64,000 bases of DNA from Paguma larvata (taxonomy: Eukaryota; Chordata; Mammalia; Carnivora; Viverridae), in contig CM057832.1 in the NCBI GenBank assembly GCA_030068075.1, positions 79,082,502 through 79,146,501 of the forward strand. Reading direction: 5' to 3'. The position numbers and the translations under genes were made by a program. Shown piece by piece: positions 46,250 through 57,845 of this stretch (position 1 is its first letter; each line of letters opens with the position of its first letter). A model generated the notes under the pieces. That model searched no databases and was not told the DNA's origin. It worked only from the letters and a program-made list of their open reading frames with translations.

Positions 46250-46510
46250 TGCTTCCAATATTCTGCTGTTATCAACAAGGCCCCCACCAATAATCTGGTG
46301 GATGTGCCATTCCTTACGTGTGTAGGTCTATTGGTAGGATGCACTTCTGGAAGCTGGACCGCTGCCTCACAGGGCCAATCTGTAATCCTGATAGACACTG
46401 TCAAATTCCCTTTCACTGGGCTGTCAACTTTTGCCTTTCTGCCACCAATGTGTCATTATGAGTATCTACTTCCTTCCAACTTCCTACACAACGCTCATCT
46501 CAGGAAGTGA
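46250..46510 (-). repeat. Old L1M remnant, reverse
   Basis: The text ttctgctgttatcaacaagg, cctgatagacactgtcaaat, cttttgcctttctgccacca and aatgtgtcattatgagtatc follows the reverse strand of an old L1 3' region with heavy decay. Confidence 0.6.
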
Positions 46511-46529
46511 ATTGTACCCTAGAACTTTT

Positions 46530-46640
46530 GAGCAACGTTTCTTAAAGCTCCTAAGAATCATCCAAAGGAAGTTGTTTAAAATGAAGATTCCTGTGATTCA
46601 CCCTCAGACGTTCTAATTCAGTTGGCTGGCTTAGAGCTTA
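46530..46640 (+). repeat. MER5-type DNA transposon fragment
   Basis: cgtttcttaaagctcctaag, aatgaagattcctgtgattc and accctcagacgttctaattc recall the MER5A interior; the right end is cut by the next SINE. Confidence 0.55.
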
Positions 46641-46913
46641 GGAAGCTATCTTTCATTTTATTTTATTTTATTTTATTTTATTTTATTTTATTTTATTTTA
46701 TTTTATTTTTATTTTTATTTTTGTTTTGAAAGAAAGAGAGCACATGAGTTGGGTAAGGGCCAGAGAGAGGAGAGAATCCCATGCAGCCTCTGTGCTGTCA
46801 GTGCAGCACCTGATGGGACTCGATCTCATGAACCATGAGATCATGACCTTAGCCGAAATCAAGAGTTGGAAGCTTATGTGACGGCGCCACCCAGGCGCCT
46901 CCAGGGAGCTACA
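46641..46913 (-). mobile_element. SINE, reverse, with (ATTTT)n tail expansion
   Basis: Flanks aggaagctatctttcatttt and agggagctacatttt form a diverged duplication. The T-rich tail has expanded to about 12 units of attttat-type pentamer at 46653-46715. The head ends cgccacccaggcgcc. Confidence 0.9.
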
Positions 46914-47039
46914 TTTTAAACACAGCCTGTAACAATTCTCCCAGTGAACCCATGAACCTATGAACCCTTGTCCTAACTTTTTAGAAGACAATGCCTTGGG
47001 GAATCAGCACATCCCTGCCAGAGCACGGATGCAGGTTTA
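46914..47039. other. Short intron spacer
   Basis: Possible continuation of the MER5 fragment; otherwise unclassified. Confidence 0.35.
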
Positions 47040-47250
47040 TGCAGGCTGAGCTGCAAAGGTGCTAAGCCCAGGCAGGAATCCAGACTGCCTGGGTTCGAGG
47101 CCTGGCTTCACCACTTGTCCGCTCTGTGTTCTGGGCAGAGGGACTTTACATTGGTGAGATGCTGTTTCATCTGAAAACTGAGGCTACTTGTGTTACTGGG
47201 TTTAGGATTATATGAGCTAAACCTTGTGAATGCCGTCAATAGTATTTGGT
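47040..47250 (+). repeat. MIR SINE remnant
   Basis: cctgggttcgaggcctggct, tcaccacttgtccgctctgt and catctgaaaactgaggctac follow the MIR core in order. Confidence 0.8.
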
Positions 47251-48135
47251 TATTTTAAAAGTGTTATGGTAGAAACTGCTAGTTATCTGCCCCATACTCA
47301 CTGTCCCCATCTTCCATGGCAATAGAAAGCCTCCCATGTGGGGCTGGGTACAGTTTTCCAGAACAAAGACTGCATTTGTCTGTCTCGTTTGCAGCTGTTT
47401 GGTCTGGCCAGGGATACACGGCTGGACTGGACTACATAATTTCTAGGGTTTGGTACAAAATGAAAATGCAGGTCCTCTTGTAGAAAAAGCAGGAAAAAGG
47501 TGCTATTTAAGGTATTAAATATAAAGCTTTTTCATCTCTTCCAGGATTTCTCTCTTGACCTGTCATAATGATTTTTATTTGCTGTTTGATGTTTCTTTGC
47601 TCCCTTGGGCACATAGACACTCATGAGGAAGTGGAAACACAGGCACCAGGAGGGCAGCCCATGGGGCTGCTGAGTTACCCCCCTCCCCCACCCCATCTGC
47701 CAAACCTTAGGCCTGTGTGCAGTGCTCCCCTGGGGGCCAGGAAGTTTAGTTCAGGCGTCCCCTCTTTCCACAGTCCCTCTACCCCCATCCACTGCAGAGA
47801 CTGAACTAGCATGGCAGCCTTTGCATGTCCGGGTGGTGTAGGTTGTGTATACTGAAGGTAAGGGAGCTGTTTGTCCCAATTGAGTTGCCTGCCTTGTGCA
47901 CTGTGACACTGGCAGCTCGGGGTGAGGACACTGTTGCCAGGCCCTGTCCCAAGGCAACTTGGACATCATCTGTCCCTGAGGAGAGGGGCCAGCAAGGGAG
48001 ACCTGGTCCTGGGGAGATAACAGGAGGCAGGTGGGAGGACCCCGCAGGAGCTGAGGCTTCAAGCCCCCAGCACATTCTCCATTGTTCCCTTAAACTTCAC
48101 TTAACAAGAAGCACAAATTCAAACAGGAATTTATT
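47251..48135. other. Intron gap, no gene called
   Basis: GC-rich towards 47640-48080. Overlapping frames on both strands; no repeat family recognised. Confidence 0.4.
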
Positions 48136-48374
48136 AAGAATTTCAAGATGGCGGACGCCTGGGTGGCTTAGTTGGTTAAGAGTCTGGCTCTTGATCTTGG
48201 CTCAGGTCATGATTTCACAGTTTGTGGAATTGAGCCCTACGCTGGGCTCTGCGCTGACAGTGCAGAGCCTCCTTGGGATTCTCTCTCCCTCTCTCTCTGC
48301 CCCTTCCCTGCTCACTCTCTCCCTCTCTCAAAATAAATAAACTTAAAAAAAAATAAAGAATTTCAAGATGGCGG
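48136..48374 (+). mobile_element. Young felid SINE with perfect 19-bp duplication
   Basis: aagaatttcaagatggcgg at 48136-48154 and 48356-48374, 19 of 19 identical. Body near consensus; tail aaaataaataaacttaaa. Confidence 0.97.
48144..48155 (+). promoter_or_regulatory. YY1-like motif, left copy made by SINE target duplication
   Basis: caagatggcgga: the last base belongs to the SINE, so it departs from the consensus at one position. Confidence 0.45.
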
Positions 48375-48375
48375 C
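48364..48375 (+). promoter_or_regulatory. YY1 consensus motif
   Basis: caagatggcggc is a full match to the YY1 consensus and also a typical translation-start context. It opens a 74-codon frame (48368-48589, Met-Ala-Ala-Leu...) without recognised domains. Function is inferred from the motif only. Confidence 0.5.
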
Positions 48376-49520
48376 TCTAGAGCTCCAAACTGAACGCAAA
48401 AGGTCCTGTGCGCCTACACTGGCTGGATGCCCGTGGAGCCAATCCTGCACAAGAACTAAGTTTTTCGTGCAACTTTCAGAAACACCCTTAAAAGTGATCT
48501 TTTCCTTACATTGTCCTGCTTCAAATGCATTTATAATGGCTGGAATGTGTGCCCCTGTCTGCGACCATGAGGATAAGGGACACACCTAGGGAAGGGCACT
48601 GGAGCCCAAACAACAGCCTTTCCTGTAAAGCCTCAGGGCGGGGGTTCTGACCCTGGCACATGGGGATGGTTTCAGAAGTTCATGACTATAGGCAAACCAT
48701 GGTATGTCTGAATACTTTGCTGGGACAGCATCCATGCCTTCGCCCAATTTTTAAAGGGCCCTGCCACCCTAAGAGTTTAAGGACTGAGCTTTGAAGAGTC
48801 AGGGGCAGGCAGAGTCCTCATTAGCTGTTTATATTTATACATGCGCAACATGGGCAAGACACTGACAGAACAGGAACTGTGAACAGAGGGGATTGTGGCC
48901 AGACCAGCACTGAAATTCTAACCCCCTTCCTTTCCAGTGCTGACTCGTGAAATGAAATTCATGGCTTATACCAGAAATATAAAGGACTTAAACTTGGTCA
49001 CGACTTGAAAGCTGCTCAGACCCTGTATATAATTCATTATTGAAAGCTGCTGCATACTGTCTATAAATCACTATGAAGTAGTGGTTCCTCCCGGCCAGTC
49101 TTTTCAATGACCTTGGCCAAAGGCCAGCCTTAAAGAATCCCTTCACTATCTTCAGGGGAGGGAAGTGCATCCTGACATTTGGAGTGGCCATCCAGCATCT
49201 GGACAAGACAGAGCCAGCCACGCCCACAAGAACTTTCTGGTGCCTGGATGGAAGTCTTCCCTTTGTGAGGAATCAGCCCCCTTACACCGGCTCTTGGTTT
49301 TATTTTGGGTTCAAACTAGAACACTTGGTTACAAATATATAGCACTCCTCAGGTACAGGATGTACAAGTACTACAAATTGAAACAAACTTGGCTTGTCAG
49401 AGTGAAAGCCTTCTCCCTTTCGAAGCACATTTTTGCAGTTACTTAAGCTTGGAAACCAGAACTTTATTTACTCTTTTGCAGACAATTTTTTCATTTTCTT
49501 ATATAAATCTCTATTGCATC
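48376..49520. other. Intron gap, mixed composition
   Basis: Mild CpG retention just after the YY1-like motif (48376-48480). No recognised repeat or gene. Confidence 0.4.
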
Positions 49521-49778
49521 TTAAATAGAAGTGGGGCGCCTGGGTGGCTCAGTCGGTTAATCATCTGACTTTGGCTCAGATCATGATCTCATGGTTTGTG
49601 AGTTGGAGCCTCGTGTCATGTCGGGTTCTCGGCTGGACTCTGTGCTGACAGCTCAGAGCCTAGAGCCTGCTTCAGATTCTGTGTCTTCCTCTCTCTCTGC
49701 CCCTCTTCACTCATGCTCTCTCTCTCTCTTTCTCTCTCAAAAATGAATAAGCGTTAAAAAATATTTTTAAATAGAAGT
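49521..49778 (+). mobile_element. Felid SINE with 12-bp duplication and small internal duplication
   Basis: ttaaatagaagt at 49521-49532 and 49767-49778. The body has an extra gtcatgtcgggttctcgg segment relative to other copies. Confidence 0.96.
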
Positions 49779-49865
49779 AATAAAAATAAGTTTTCATTTT
49801 TTCTCTTGAAATGTACTTCTCTCACCTTGAATTTTTGGTGGATTCTCTTATCTCGGCCTTTCTTT

Positions 49866-50063
49866 TATTTTTAAATGTTTATTTTGAGAGAAAGAGGGAT
49901 AAGAGAGAGGGCATGAGGAGGGGCAGAGAGAGGGGGGCAGAGGATCTGAAGCAGGTTCATCGCTGACAGCACAGATCCCAATGCAGGGCTCAAGCTCACC
50001 AACCGGGAGATCATGACCTGAATCAAAGTTGGACCCTTAACCGACTGAGCCACCAGACGCCCC
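49866..50063 (-). mobile_element. Felid SINE, reverse
   Basis: Reverse copy ending gactgagccaccagacgccc. It faces the previous forward copy 88 bases away, forming a potential hairpin pair. Confidence 0.92.
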
Positions 50064-50154
50064 AGCATTTTCTTTTTTAATATGAAAGATATAGAGACAA
50101 ATATCTATTGATCTTCCAATATTTCCAAAGTTTGGGAATGTAAGTATTTAGGGA

Positions 50155-50350
50155 GACACTATAGTCTATTGATTCGGAACCCAGATTTCCTAGATTCAAA
50201 TCCAATTCAATATAATCTGGGGAAGTTAATTCATTTCACTCAATTTCCTCACCTGTAAAGTGGAGATAATAACAGTAACAGCATCCAGATTACAGATTTG
50301 TTGTGAGGACCAAATGGATTATGGCTAGTATGTAGAAAATCACTGATTAA
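50155..50350 (+). repeat. MIR SINE remnant
   Basis: gattcggaacccagatttcc, caatttcctcacctgtaaag, tggagataataacagtaaca and gttgtgaggaccaaatggat in MIR order. Confidence 0.88.
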
Positions 50351-50651
50351 GTATGAGGCCACCACTATTATTCTAGCATACACAGTATCCTAATTCTAAA
50401 AGCAAGAGAATTTATAGTCGACTCTGGAAAGGATTAGAATTCAGGGTCATGTATTGAGTACTTGTCTCGAGGAAAAGGGGGCCTCAGCTAGGACCAGACA
50501 CCTTGGGAACTCGGGCTCCAGGCAGACTAGCCACATAGTGATGGAACCAGTATAATTGTGAACCCAAATCATCTTTGAGACTGGTTTTATATGAGGACAG
50601 CCCTGTGGGGCAGAAACACCTGATACCTTAGTCTTTTAAAAAAGAATTCAA
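50351..50651. other. Intron gap, no feature seen
   Basis: Unclassified. Confidence 0.4.
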
Positions 50652-50813
50652 GGGGCGCCTGGGTGGCTCAGTCGGTTAAGCGTCCGACTTCGGCTCAGGT
50701 CATGATCTCGCGTTTTGTGGGTTCAAGCCCCGCATCAGACTCTGTGCTGACAGCTCAGAGCCTGGAGCCTGCTTCCGATTCTGTGTCTCCCTCTCTCTCT
50801 GCTCCTCTCCTGC

Positions 50814-50850
<37 letters not shown>

Positions 50851-50867
50851 AATAAACATTAAAAAAA
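50652..50867 (+). mobile_element. Felid SINE, near consensus, with (CT)n
   Basis: Head ggggcgcctgggtggctcag; an uninterrupted (ct)n run at 50818-50846 before the tail. Confidence 0.96.
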
Positions 50868-52169
50868 TTAGAACGAGATAAAATCAACAAGATGAGGTCA
50901 GGACTTTCCACTTTCCTCAACTTGCCACAGCACCACTAAACACTTCCTTAAAATAAATACTTGTTAAATAATATTATCAGTTACAATATTGGTGGCAACT
51001 ACCTACTGGGCAGACACGTTTAATAAACACCATGAGGTTTTAATCCTAAACAGTTCCTAAAATAGTTGAAATGAGGGCTCTTTTAAATATTCCACATTTG
51101 TTTTGTTATACTTAGCCTCCCAGCGTATTTCTTGCAAATTGCATAAGCTCGCTTTGGAATGCATTCCAGGGCACTTTTCAGTAAATTCAAGAAAAACAGA
51201 GATGTCCATTCAGTCTCTTCCTTCAGCCTCTTTCTTCATCTCTCCTTAACCAATCTTCTCCAAGCCCAGCTTCTCTCCCTCTGCTCCTCCTGACTCTTGG
51301 TTCTCTACCCCATCAGCACCTCCCCAAACAGAAATAACTTTCAACCAGCACTGAAGCAAAAAAATTACCCACGACTGCATGGTGCCTAATTCTTTCTTTG
51401 GCTTTATCTCATTCAGTAAGAATAAAAATAATACCTTAAGTGCGTGTAGAATTTTAAGGCTTACAAAACATTTTATACTTCCACTGTCTCCATTGACCTC
51501 ACAATAATCCTGGGAGATGGGAAGGGTATATAACAATTCAGCTCAGAGAAATTAAATAAGCAGGTATTTTGGTTGCGTGAAAGAAAGAACATTTTCATTA
51601 AAAACTCCAGATGTATGACTCGTGTTGGGTCTCTCAGTTCACTGTTTCTACTTGAACGAAAAGAAAATTAGAGTAGCCTCTTAATTCTGGAACCCCTGGG
51701 ATGTGGCATGCTCCCCATTCGGGAATTTTCTGGTTCATGAAGAGAAACAATGACATCTCGGGTAAATCAAGCACTGCTTTCAAGTTTTCTTTCATCTCAC
51801 AGTTAGTCTCCTTTACAAGGAAAAAATGGATCAAGTGTTTGGTAAAACACACGCTCTTAACCCTACATAATCCAAGTTAACTCTGTGAAAACTAGCGCCA
51901 CGCTGGTAGATCGGTGATCTTCTGACGGTCTGAAAATTACTGTTTGTTGAAAATTTCCACCAGGTTCTTTTTTATTTTCTGCAGTTTTTACGGAGTTCTA
52001 GATTTTGGAAATTAGGTATTAAAAGGTTCATAGGAAGGGCCATTGACATTCACATATTTTATTGGTCATGAGTTTTTGAATGTCTTGCAAATAGCAACTC
52101 TGTTTACTGAAATATTTTTTCACTGACATTATACATTAAATCTCAGAATATTTACCATAAAAAGCGGGG

Positions 52170-52375
52170 AGGGGACAACGCGGTGTCCAGCAATGGTTTG
52201 GAGTTTGAATGTAATTTGCCACTCAAGTTCTGAGCCAGAAGACCACATCGTACGTGAAATATGTCGTCGTGAGATCTTCTCTTCTTATTTCTCAAATCAA
52301 CCAAATGTTTAATCGCAGGAAGTAACTGAGCATCCATGAAGTGATGAGCTCTGTACTCTCAGCGACTCAAGTCAT
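52170..52375. other. CpG-retaining patch of unknown nature
   Basis: Within about 200 bases there are CpGs in gacaacgcggtgtcc, catcgtacgtgaaatatgtc, gtcgtgagatc, aatcgcagg and cagcgactc, in a region otherwise nearly free of CpG. A 62-codon minus-strand frame (52152-52337) spans it. Could be a conserved regulatory element, a retained exon of a non-coding RNA or an unrecognised repeat. Confidence 0.35.
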
Positions 52376-53608
52376 ACTTACAGCTATTTACACTGTCACA
52401 TACTACACACAGTATATTGTATACACTATACAATGGGTGGGGTTTTTTAGAGCTGAGGGGTCAACCTCCCTACTCTTACCTTACTTATTCCAAACGGTTA
52501 ATTAAAAGTAAGAGAGAAAAACTCCACTCTTCAACAAAAGCAGGCAGCTCCTCAAATTGATGACAATGACTAGGCCACATTTTTTTTAGCAGCCCATGAG
52601 CTCATATGGGTTTAGTCTTTCTTCTCTTTCTTCCATGTGCGTCCAGGCCCTCTCCTCCATAAGATAAGACTATATCTTGCTTTCTCTTGTCCCAAGAGGC
52701 AGCCAGGGCCCATGCCCATTTTGACTATGTATGTTCTCAGAAACCTCTAGGAATTGAGGGGTCACTGGTCAAGAAAGGATTTGGGTGTTGGTGGATCTCC
52801 CAAAAAGAATGCCTGTCTGTAGCGATGCGTAATGAAAACACAACCTGTCAGCAGCCCTCACTCACCCAATGCTCTTTCCAAAGTTCGTCCACTTCCCCCT
52901 GGGAGTGGTACCAGAGCCATCGGACAAGTCTTCCAAAAAGCATATTAAAATGTTCTTACTTGAGGAAAACGTTAAGAGGGATACATTTTCCTTCAGCCAA
53001 GACCATGCTGACATGAAAATGATGACCTAGGAAACAAGGGGGAGAACAACCAAAAGAACAAATCTTTCTGGCTGAAACCGCCTTCTAACTTTTCCTGTAA
53101 TCCTGCAGGAACAAGAAGTTCCAGAAAGCAAAGCAGTTCCCTTTCAGGTGCCACAGTGTGGATCAGAGTTCATGCTAAACACTCACGATCATCTTCAGAC
53201 TGGAGTTGGAAACCTTCACAATTTTCTCCTTCAGGTATATTTTTAGCCTCTTCTAGCCACTAAGGAACAAAGTAGCTTTCAATTTTAAAACTTGTCAGGC
53301 GTCCTATTCTAAACAAATGATCACGAGGCTGTGTAAATTCATGATTTGCTTCTGACTCCATCATCTATGAAATGTTTACAAAGACCAGCCCTGGCTATCT
53401 GACCCACAAGAAGACTGAGGATCCTGAGGCTCATGTTAGCATGTGTTAGCCAAGAAAACGGGCCAGGATAATAGCTGCACAAGAAAGTTGTGCTATGGTT
53501 GTAAAAACACGTTACAAATGCCTGTGGGTATAATAAAATATAATTACTTTCAATAATTATGTGGGTCTTTAACTTGACCAATAAAATAACCACGAGAGTA
53601 ACAGGAAA

Positions 53609-53631
53609 GAGAAAAACACACACACACACAG
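53609..53631 (+). repeat. Short (CA)n run
   Basis: acacacacacacac in an AT-rich setting. Confidence 0.8.
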
Positions 53632-53759
53632 AGGAACACCCAGAATAAAGACTCTTCCAGTGTGGAAATGAAATTCCAGGCAGGAGATGGAACATCTCTG
53701 GAAAAAAGACAAAGCAATATCCAGGAGACTCATAACCAAAGGCTGAATCTAGGGTTTAC

Positions 53760-53965
53760 TTCAGTTCTTCCCTCTTTCTCTCTCACACACAATCTTTCCA
53801 TCATGCCCTGTCCTTCCAAGCAATTACCAAATCCTACCCATTCTGTCTCTAGATGTGTCTAGAAGACCCCCTCTGCTTCCTCGTTCTACTGGCTTCTCCA
53901 ATTATTTCCCAAGCAGATTAGGGCTACAGCCCTAGCATTGGTCCTGGACATCTTTGGCACGGATC
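53760..53965 (+). repeat. Probable L2 remnant
   Basis: ctctttctctctcacacaca, ccatcatgccctgtccttcc and ctggcttctccaattatttc resemble L2 order; cut on the right by a reverse SINE. Confidence 0.4.
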
Positions 53966-54179
53966 TTAAATTCGTTTTTTTTAATGTTTGTTTATTTTCG
54001 AGAGAGATGTGAGCTGGGGGAGGGGCAGAGAGAGGGAGACACAGAATCCAAAGCAGGTTCCAGGCTCTGAGCTGTCAGCACAGAGCCCAATGTGGGGTCT
54101 GAACTCTCGAGCTGTGAGATCATGAAGTGGGACGCTTAACCGACTGAGCCACTCAGGAACGCTGTACAGATCTTAAACT
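53962..54179 (-). mobile_element. Felid SINE, reverse
   Basis: Flanks ggatcttaaa and agatcttaaa. The copy lacks the gacctgagctgaagt part (reads gagatcatgaagtgggacgc), a small internal deletion. Confidence 0.93.
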
Positions 54180-54839
54180 TTGCCCTACCCCTTCCCTGTT
54201 CTATATCACAGGCAGCTGCATTTCCCTCAGTGGGATTGAGCCAGTGGGAGGGGCTGGAGGGAGGAGTCTGGAGATGTGTCCTTCACTGCCTTACCTGATG
54301 TCACCTGTAAAACTCCAGCATGGCTCCCCTGCTCCAGTCCAATTCCAGCTTTTGCCAGTGACCTTAAACACCTGGACTCCAACATGACCTTTCCCTTTGT
54401 CTCTCCTGCCAAGGGTGAAGCAGATTCCTGGGCTGCCTTGCTGTACCTACTTTTGTTCCTCAGTTCTTCTATCATCTGTGTAACCCATGCATTTTCTCCA
54501 CCAAATCCCCCTGCTGTAAAGACTTGAACTTCTGTTTTCTTGGTTGAATACTGACAGATAAAGCTCACTAAAACTGGACTCTACATATATCAGTGTTGGC
54601 CTCTCTAATCGATCCTAAATGTTGAGAAAGGATTATTTTTCCTTAAAAAATAGATCTAAAATTACCCCTCTTTTCTAGCAACCTTCATTGCTTTCCACTG
54701 CCTATCCAGGGCATTCTCAAACGTTGGGGCTACCTTCACGGTTTTTGAAAAATCCTTACAAATTGTACTATTACTCATTGTTTTCTTCAATAAATATATT
54801 TAATTTGACATACTTTCAAAGTTTTAAATTTGACACACT
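54180..54839. other. Intron gap, no firm repeat
   Basis: Possible L2-like text at 54660-54740 (ttgctttccactgcctatcc); the rest unclassified. Confidence 0.4.
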
Positions 54840-55048
54840 TTAAAAAAATTTTTTAATGTTTATTTTTGAGACAGAGACAGAGCGCAAGCAAGGGAAGGGC
54901 AGAGAGAGAGGGAGACACAGCATCTGAAACAGGCTCCAGGCTCTGAGCTGTCAGCAAAGAACCCGACGCAGGGCTCGAACTCATGAACTGTGAGACCATG
55001 ACCTGAGCTGAAGTCGGACTCTCAACTGACTGAGCCACCCAGGTGCCC
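54840..55048 (-). mobile_element. Felid SINE, reverse
   Basis: Complete reverse copy ending gagccacccaggtgcccc. Flanks acacactttaaaaa and acacgcttttaaaaa. Confidence 0.94.
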
Positions 55049-55344
55049 CTACACGCTTTTAAAAATACAGCATTCTAAGTAAGAACATCCATGATCAAGG
55101 TCTTGATATACTATAGATTTTCCAATTCATATGAAAGTAAATACATAACTTAAAAAATTAGTGATCAATGTTATTATCTGAAATATCTGTCATCCCACTA
55201 GTAGTCTGTATACCAGTTCTGGGGAACACCGGCCTATTGAATCAACAGCATACTCATATCTGCCCCTTAACACCTCTGTAGTTGTGTAGCTCCAAAGGAG
55301 ATTTTCAGCCTCATTTTAGCTTTTCGCCTCTTAGATCCATGGGA
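55049..55344. other. Intron gap, no feature seen
   Basis: Unclassified. Confidence 0.4.
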
Positions 55345-55610
55345 ATGCCACCTAGCGCAATGGTTTAAAGTGTGGACTCTTGAATGACATGGTTTGAGTT
55401 CAACTCTTGCCTCAGCTACTTACTAGCTGGGTGACTTTGGGCAATTGACTCAACCTGTCTGTGCCCTGCTTTGCTCATTCATACAATGACATCAGTAACA
55501 TCTCTCCCATATGGTCAGTATGGTAATTACCTGAACAAATACCCTTAATACCTTTAGGACAGTGCTTGACATGGAGTAAGCACTCAGTAAGTGTTAGTTA
55601 TGATTATTCT
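55345..55610 (+). repeat. MIR SINE, full length
   Basis: In order: aatggtttaaagtgtggact, ttactagctgggtgactttg, cctgtctgtgccctgctttg, gacagtgcttgacatggagt, aagcactcagtaagtgttag. Confidence 0.93.
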
Positions 55611-55619
55611 GCCATATTG

Positions 55620-56010
55620 ACCTTTGCTCCAATAGCACAGGGCCACTCTTACAGGAACAAACTGGAAGAAACCTACTTTTGTGACTTTGCCCTGCACCTG
55701 GCTGGCCCTACCCAACCTTCAGATTCCTACCCATCAAATGTAGGAAATTGTAAATTCTGCTTCTTTAAGAAACTTCTTCTATCACTGTCTGTTCCTAAAC
55801 AAAATCCCCCTATTCTTTGGACCTTGTGAGAACTTTGTATCTCTCCTATTACAAACATCACATTCCGTCCTGGGATTCGGATGTTTCCCTCCTCTTCCCT
55901 ATTGGCTTGTAATCTTTAGAGAGAAGGGATCCTGTCTTCATCATGGCTGAATCCTACCTGGCCCATGTCCCACACCCCCACAGCAGAGATGCACAATAAA
56001 TCCTGTGTTT
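55620..56010 (+). repeat. L2 LINE 3' end
   Basis: tgccctgcacctggctggcc, ttaagaaacttcttctatca, cttgtaatctttagagagaa, gggatcctgtcttcatcatg. Confidence 0.7.
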
Positions 56011-56224
56011 CTTGACCCCCCAGTGCAATGCCTTGGAATACAGGCTGTGCCAGATTCAGAGTCATTATTGTGCCTTTTAAGAAGTAGGATGTGTGCCTTG
56101 ACTATTCATAAAACAGCCCTTTGCCTAATTCACGAGTTAACTAAAATAAATATTTTCCTTACTTTTATGGTCTCTCATACTTTTAAGACATCAAACTGTC
56201 AGGCTGAACTTGGCTCTTGATTCC
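56011..56224. other. Short intron spacer
   Basis: Unclassified. Confidence 0.4.
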
Positions 56225-56430
56225 CTTTGTTAGTCTTACAAGAGCTCACAATTATATAGCGCTTTACAGTTAGAATGTGCATCCACTCACACCAGCTCAT
56301 GTGAACCTCACAGTGTTCTTTATGGGAATTCTCCTCATTTTAAAGATGTTTACCATAAGACCTAGGAATGAAGGTCTTGTATAAGAGCACATGGCTCAGC
56401 ACATTCAGACCCTGGATGGGGATGCCATAA
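56225..56430 (-). repeat. MIR remnant, reverse
   Basis: atatagcgctttacagttag, tcatgtgaacctcacagtgt, ctcctcattttaaagatgtt follow a reverse MIR with its 3' end on the left. Confidence 0.75.
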
Positions 56431-56639
56431 GTTGAGATCTGGTTCTCTGATCCAGCATCTTGGCGAGGAGCTGTTGCTATGAGGACATGACACAGGTGAG
56501 CCACACAGCCAGGCAGGTCTTTTAGAGCTATAGAGAGAGTCTAAGGAGGAGACTTCCTCATAAATGAAGTGATTTTCTTAAGTTATCTGAAAGAGCTAAA
56601 ACTCCCATTTGACTTTCCCACTTTGATCAACAAACGGAA
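56431..56639. other. Short intron spacer
   Basis: Unclassified. Confidence 0.4.
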
Positions 56640-57089
56640 AGACCCCATCTTTTTTTTATGGTAAATGGTTTTATTTTTCCCCAGGTGTACAACTTAGTGA
56701 TTCGAGAAGCTTATACATTATGCTATGTTCACCCCAAGTGTAGCTACCCATCTGTCTCATTGAATCACCGTTATGATATCATTGACTGTACTCCTTACGT
56801 TCTGCTTTTTATTCTCATAACTTACTCATCCCCCTAACTGGAGGTCTGTATCTCCTTCTCCTCTTCACCCATTTTACCCAACCCTTCACTCCTCTCCATG
56901 CTGGCAGCCATCACTTTGCTCTCTGTATTTATGGTTCTGATTCTCCTTTTTGCTTATTCATTTTTTAAGATTCTATTTATAAGTGGAATCAAATGGTATT
57001 TGTCTTTCTCAGTTTGATTTATTTCACTTAACAGATCCATCCATGTTGTCTCAAATGGGATGATCTCATTTTTATGACTGTGTAATATT

Positions 57090-57136
<47 letters not shown>

Positions 57137-57185
57137 TTTCCTTATCCATTTGTCTAATGATGCGAAGATATCCTATCTTTAGATA
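56640..57185 (-). repeat. L1M LINE remnant, reverse, with (TG)n
   Basis: gttatgatatcattgactgt, gaggtctgtatctccttctc, ggcagccatcactttgctct, tttcacttaacagatccatc, gatgatctcatttttatgac. A (tg)n run of about 22 units sits at 57092-57135. Confidence 0.85.
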
Positions 57186-57704
57186 ATAAACTTATGTAAA
57201 CACCACACCAGCCAATGATTGGCCCTTGGTGTCACCTGAGCGCCTCATCAGATCAAAGACCTCTCAATCTGTTAGTGTTTTGTTCTGTGTACAGTTTTTG
57301 TCCTCGGGCACGGTAAGCATGCTGGGGCTAGGGGCATGGACAACTTCTTTCTAAAGAGTGTAAGGCAAATAGGTTTCATTGCGTAGTCATGGCAGGGAAT
57401 GTTGGTGGCTGCCTGGAAACCTGCTGGGGGCTGTATCTGAGCACACAGGAGAGACCACAGCAGTGTGGCTGTCACAGACACAGGACACACAGTGTTTTTC
57501 AGACCTTCATCAATAGCGTCTTCTGTCATATCCCAAGAAATGACCTCACTGATGAAGCTGATTTCATTTTACAAGTATAGTCTCAGGTCAGAAGTCTTGG
57601 AGATAGAATTCCTTTATTTCAAGCTGCTCGGGACCACACTTCTAATCATCTTCAGTTGGAAGCATTTGGGGATGACCGGATGAATTATCTATGGTTCATA
57701 AAGA
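57186..57704. other. Intron gap, no feature seen
   Basis: Overlapping short frames on both strands; no recognised repeat. Confidence 0.4.
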
Positions 57705-57845
57705 CTAAATATGATACAGTTAAAAGATTCCTGGATTCTAGCCTGCCTCTATTATTTTACTTTTCCAGGCTTCTGTTTCTTCACCCATAAAATAAAGGGA
57801 TTACCAATGTCCCTTCATCTGGGCCATTCTATGTTTTCAACCATT
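57705..57845 (+). repeat. MIR remnant
   Basis: gattcctggattctagcctg, cttttccaggcttctgtttc and ttcacccataaaataaaggg. Confidence 0.75.

Larger units (their letters stand above)
50868..53759. other. 2.9 kb SINE-free intron stretch
   Basis: No recognised SINE, L1 or MIR. Mostly AT-rich, but 52170-52375 keeps a cluster of CpG (listed separately). Several 60-120 codon frames on both strands, none recognised. Confidence 0.45.

Noticed and set aside
45660..46416. Minus-strand frames of 181 and 165 codons
   Set aside because: The first runs into a reverse SINE and the second through an old L1 remnant; both are translations of repeats and GC-rich spacer.
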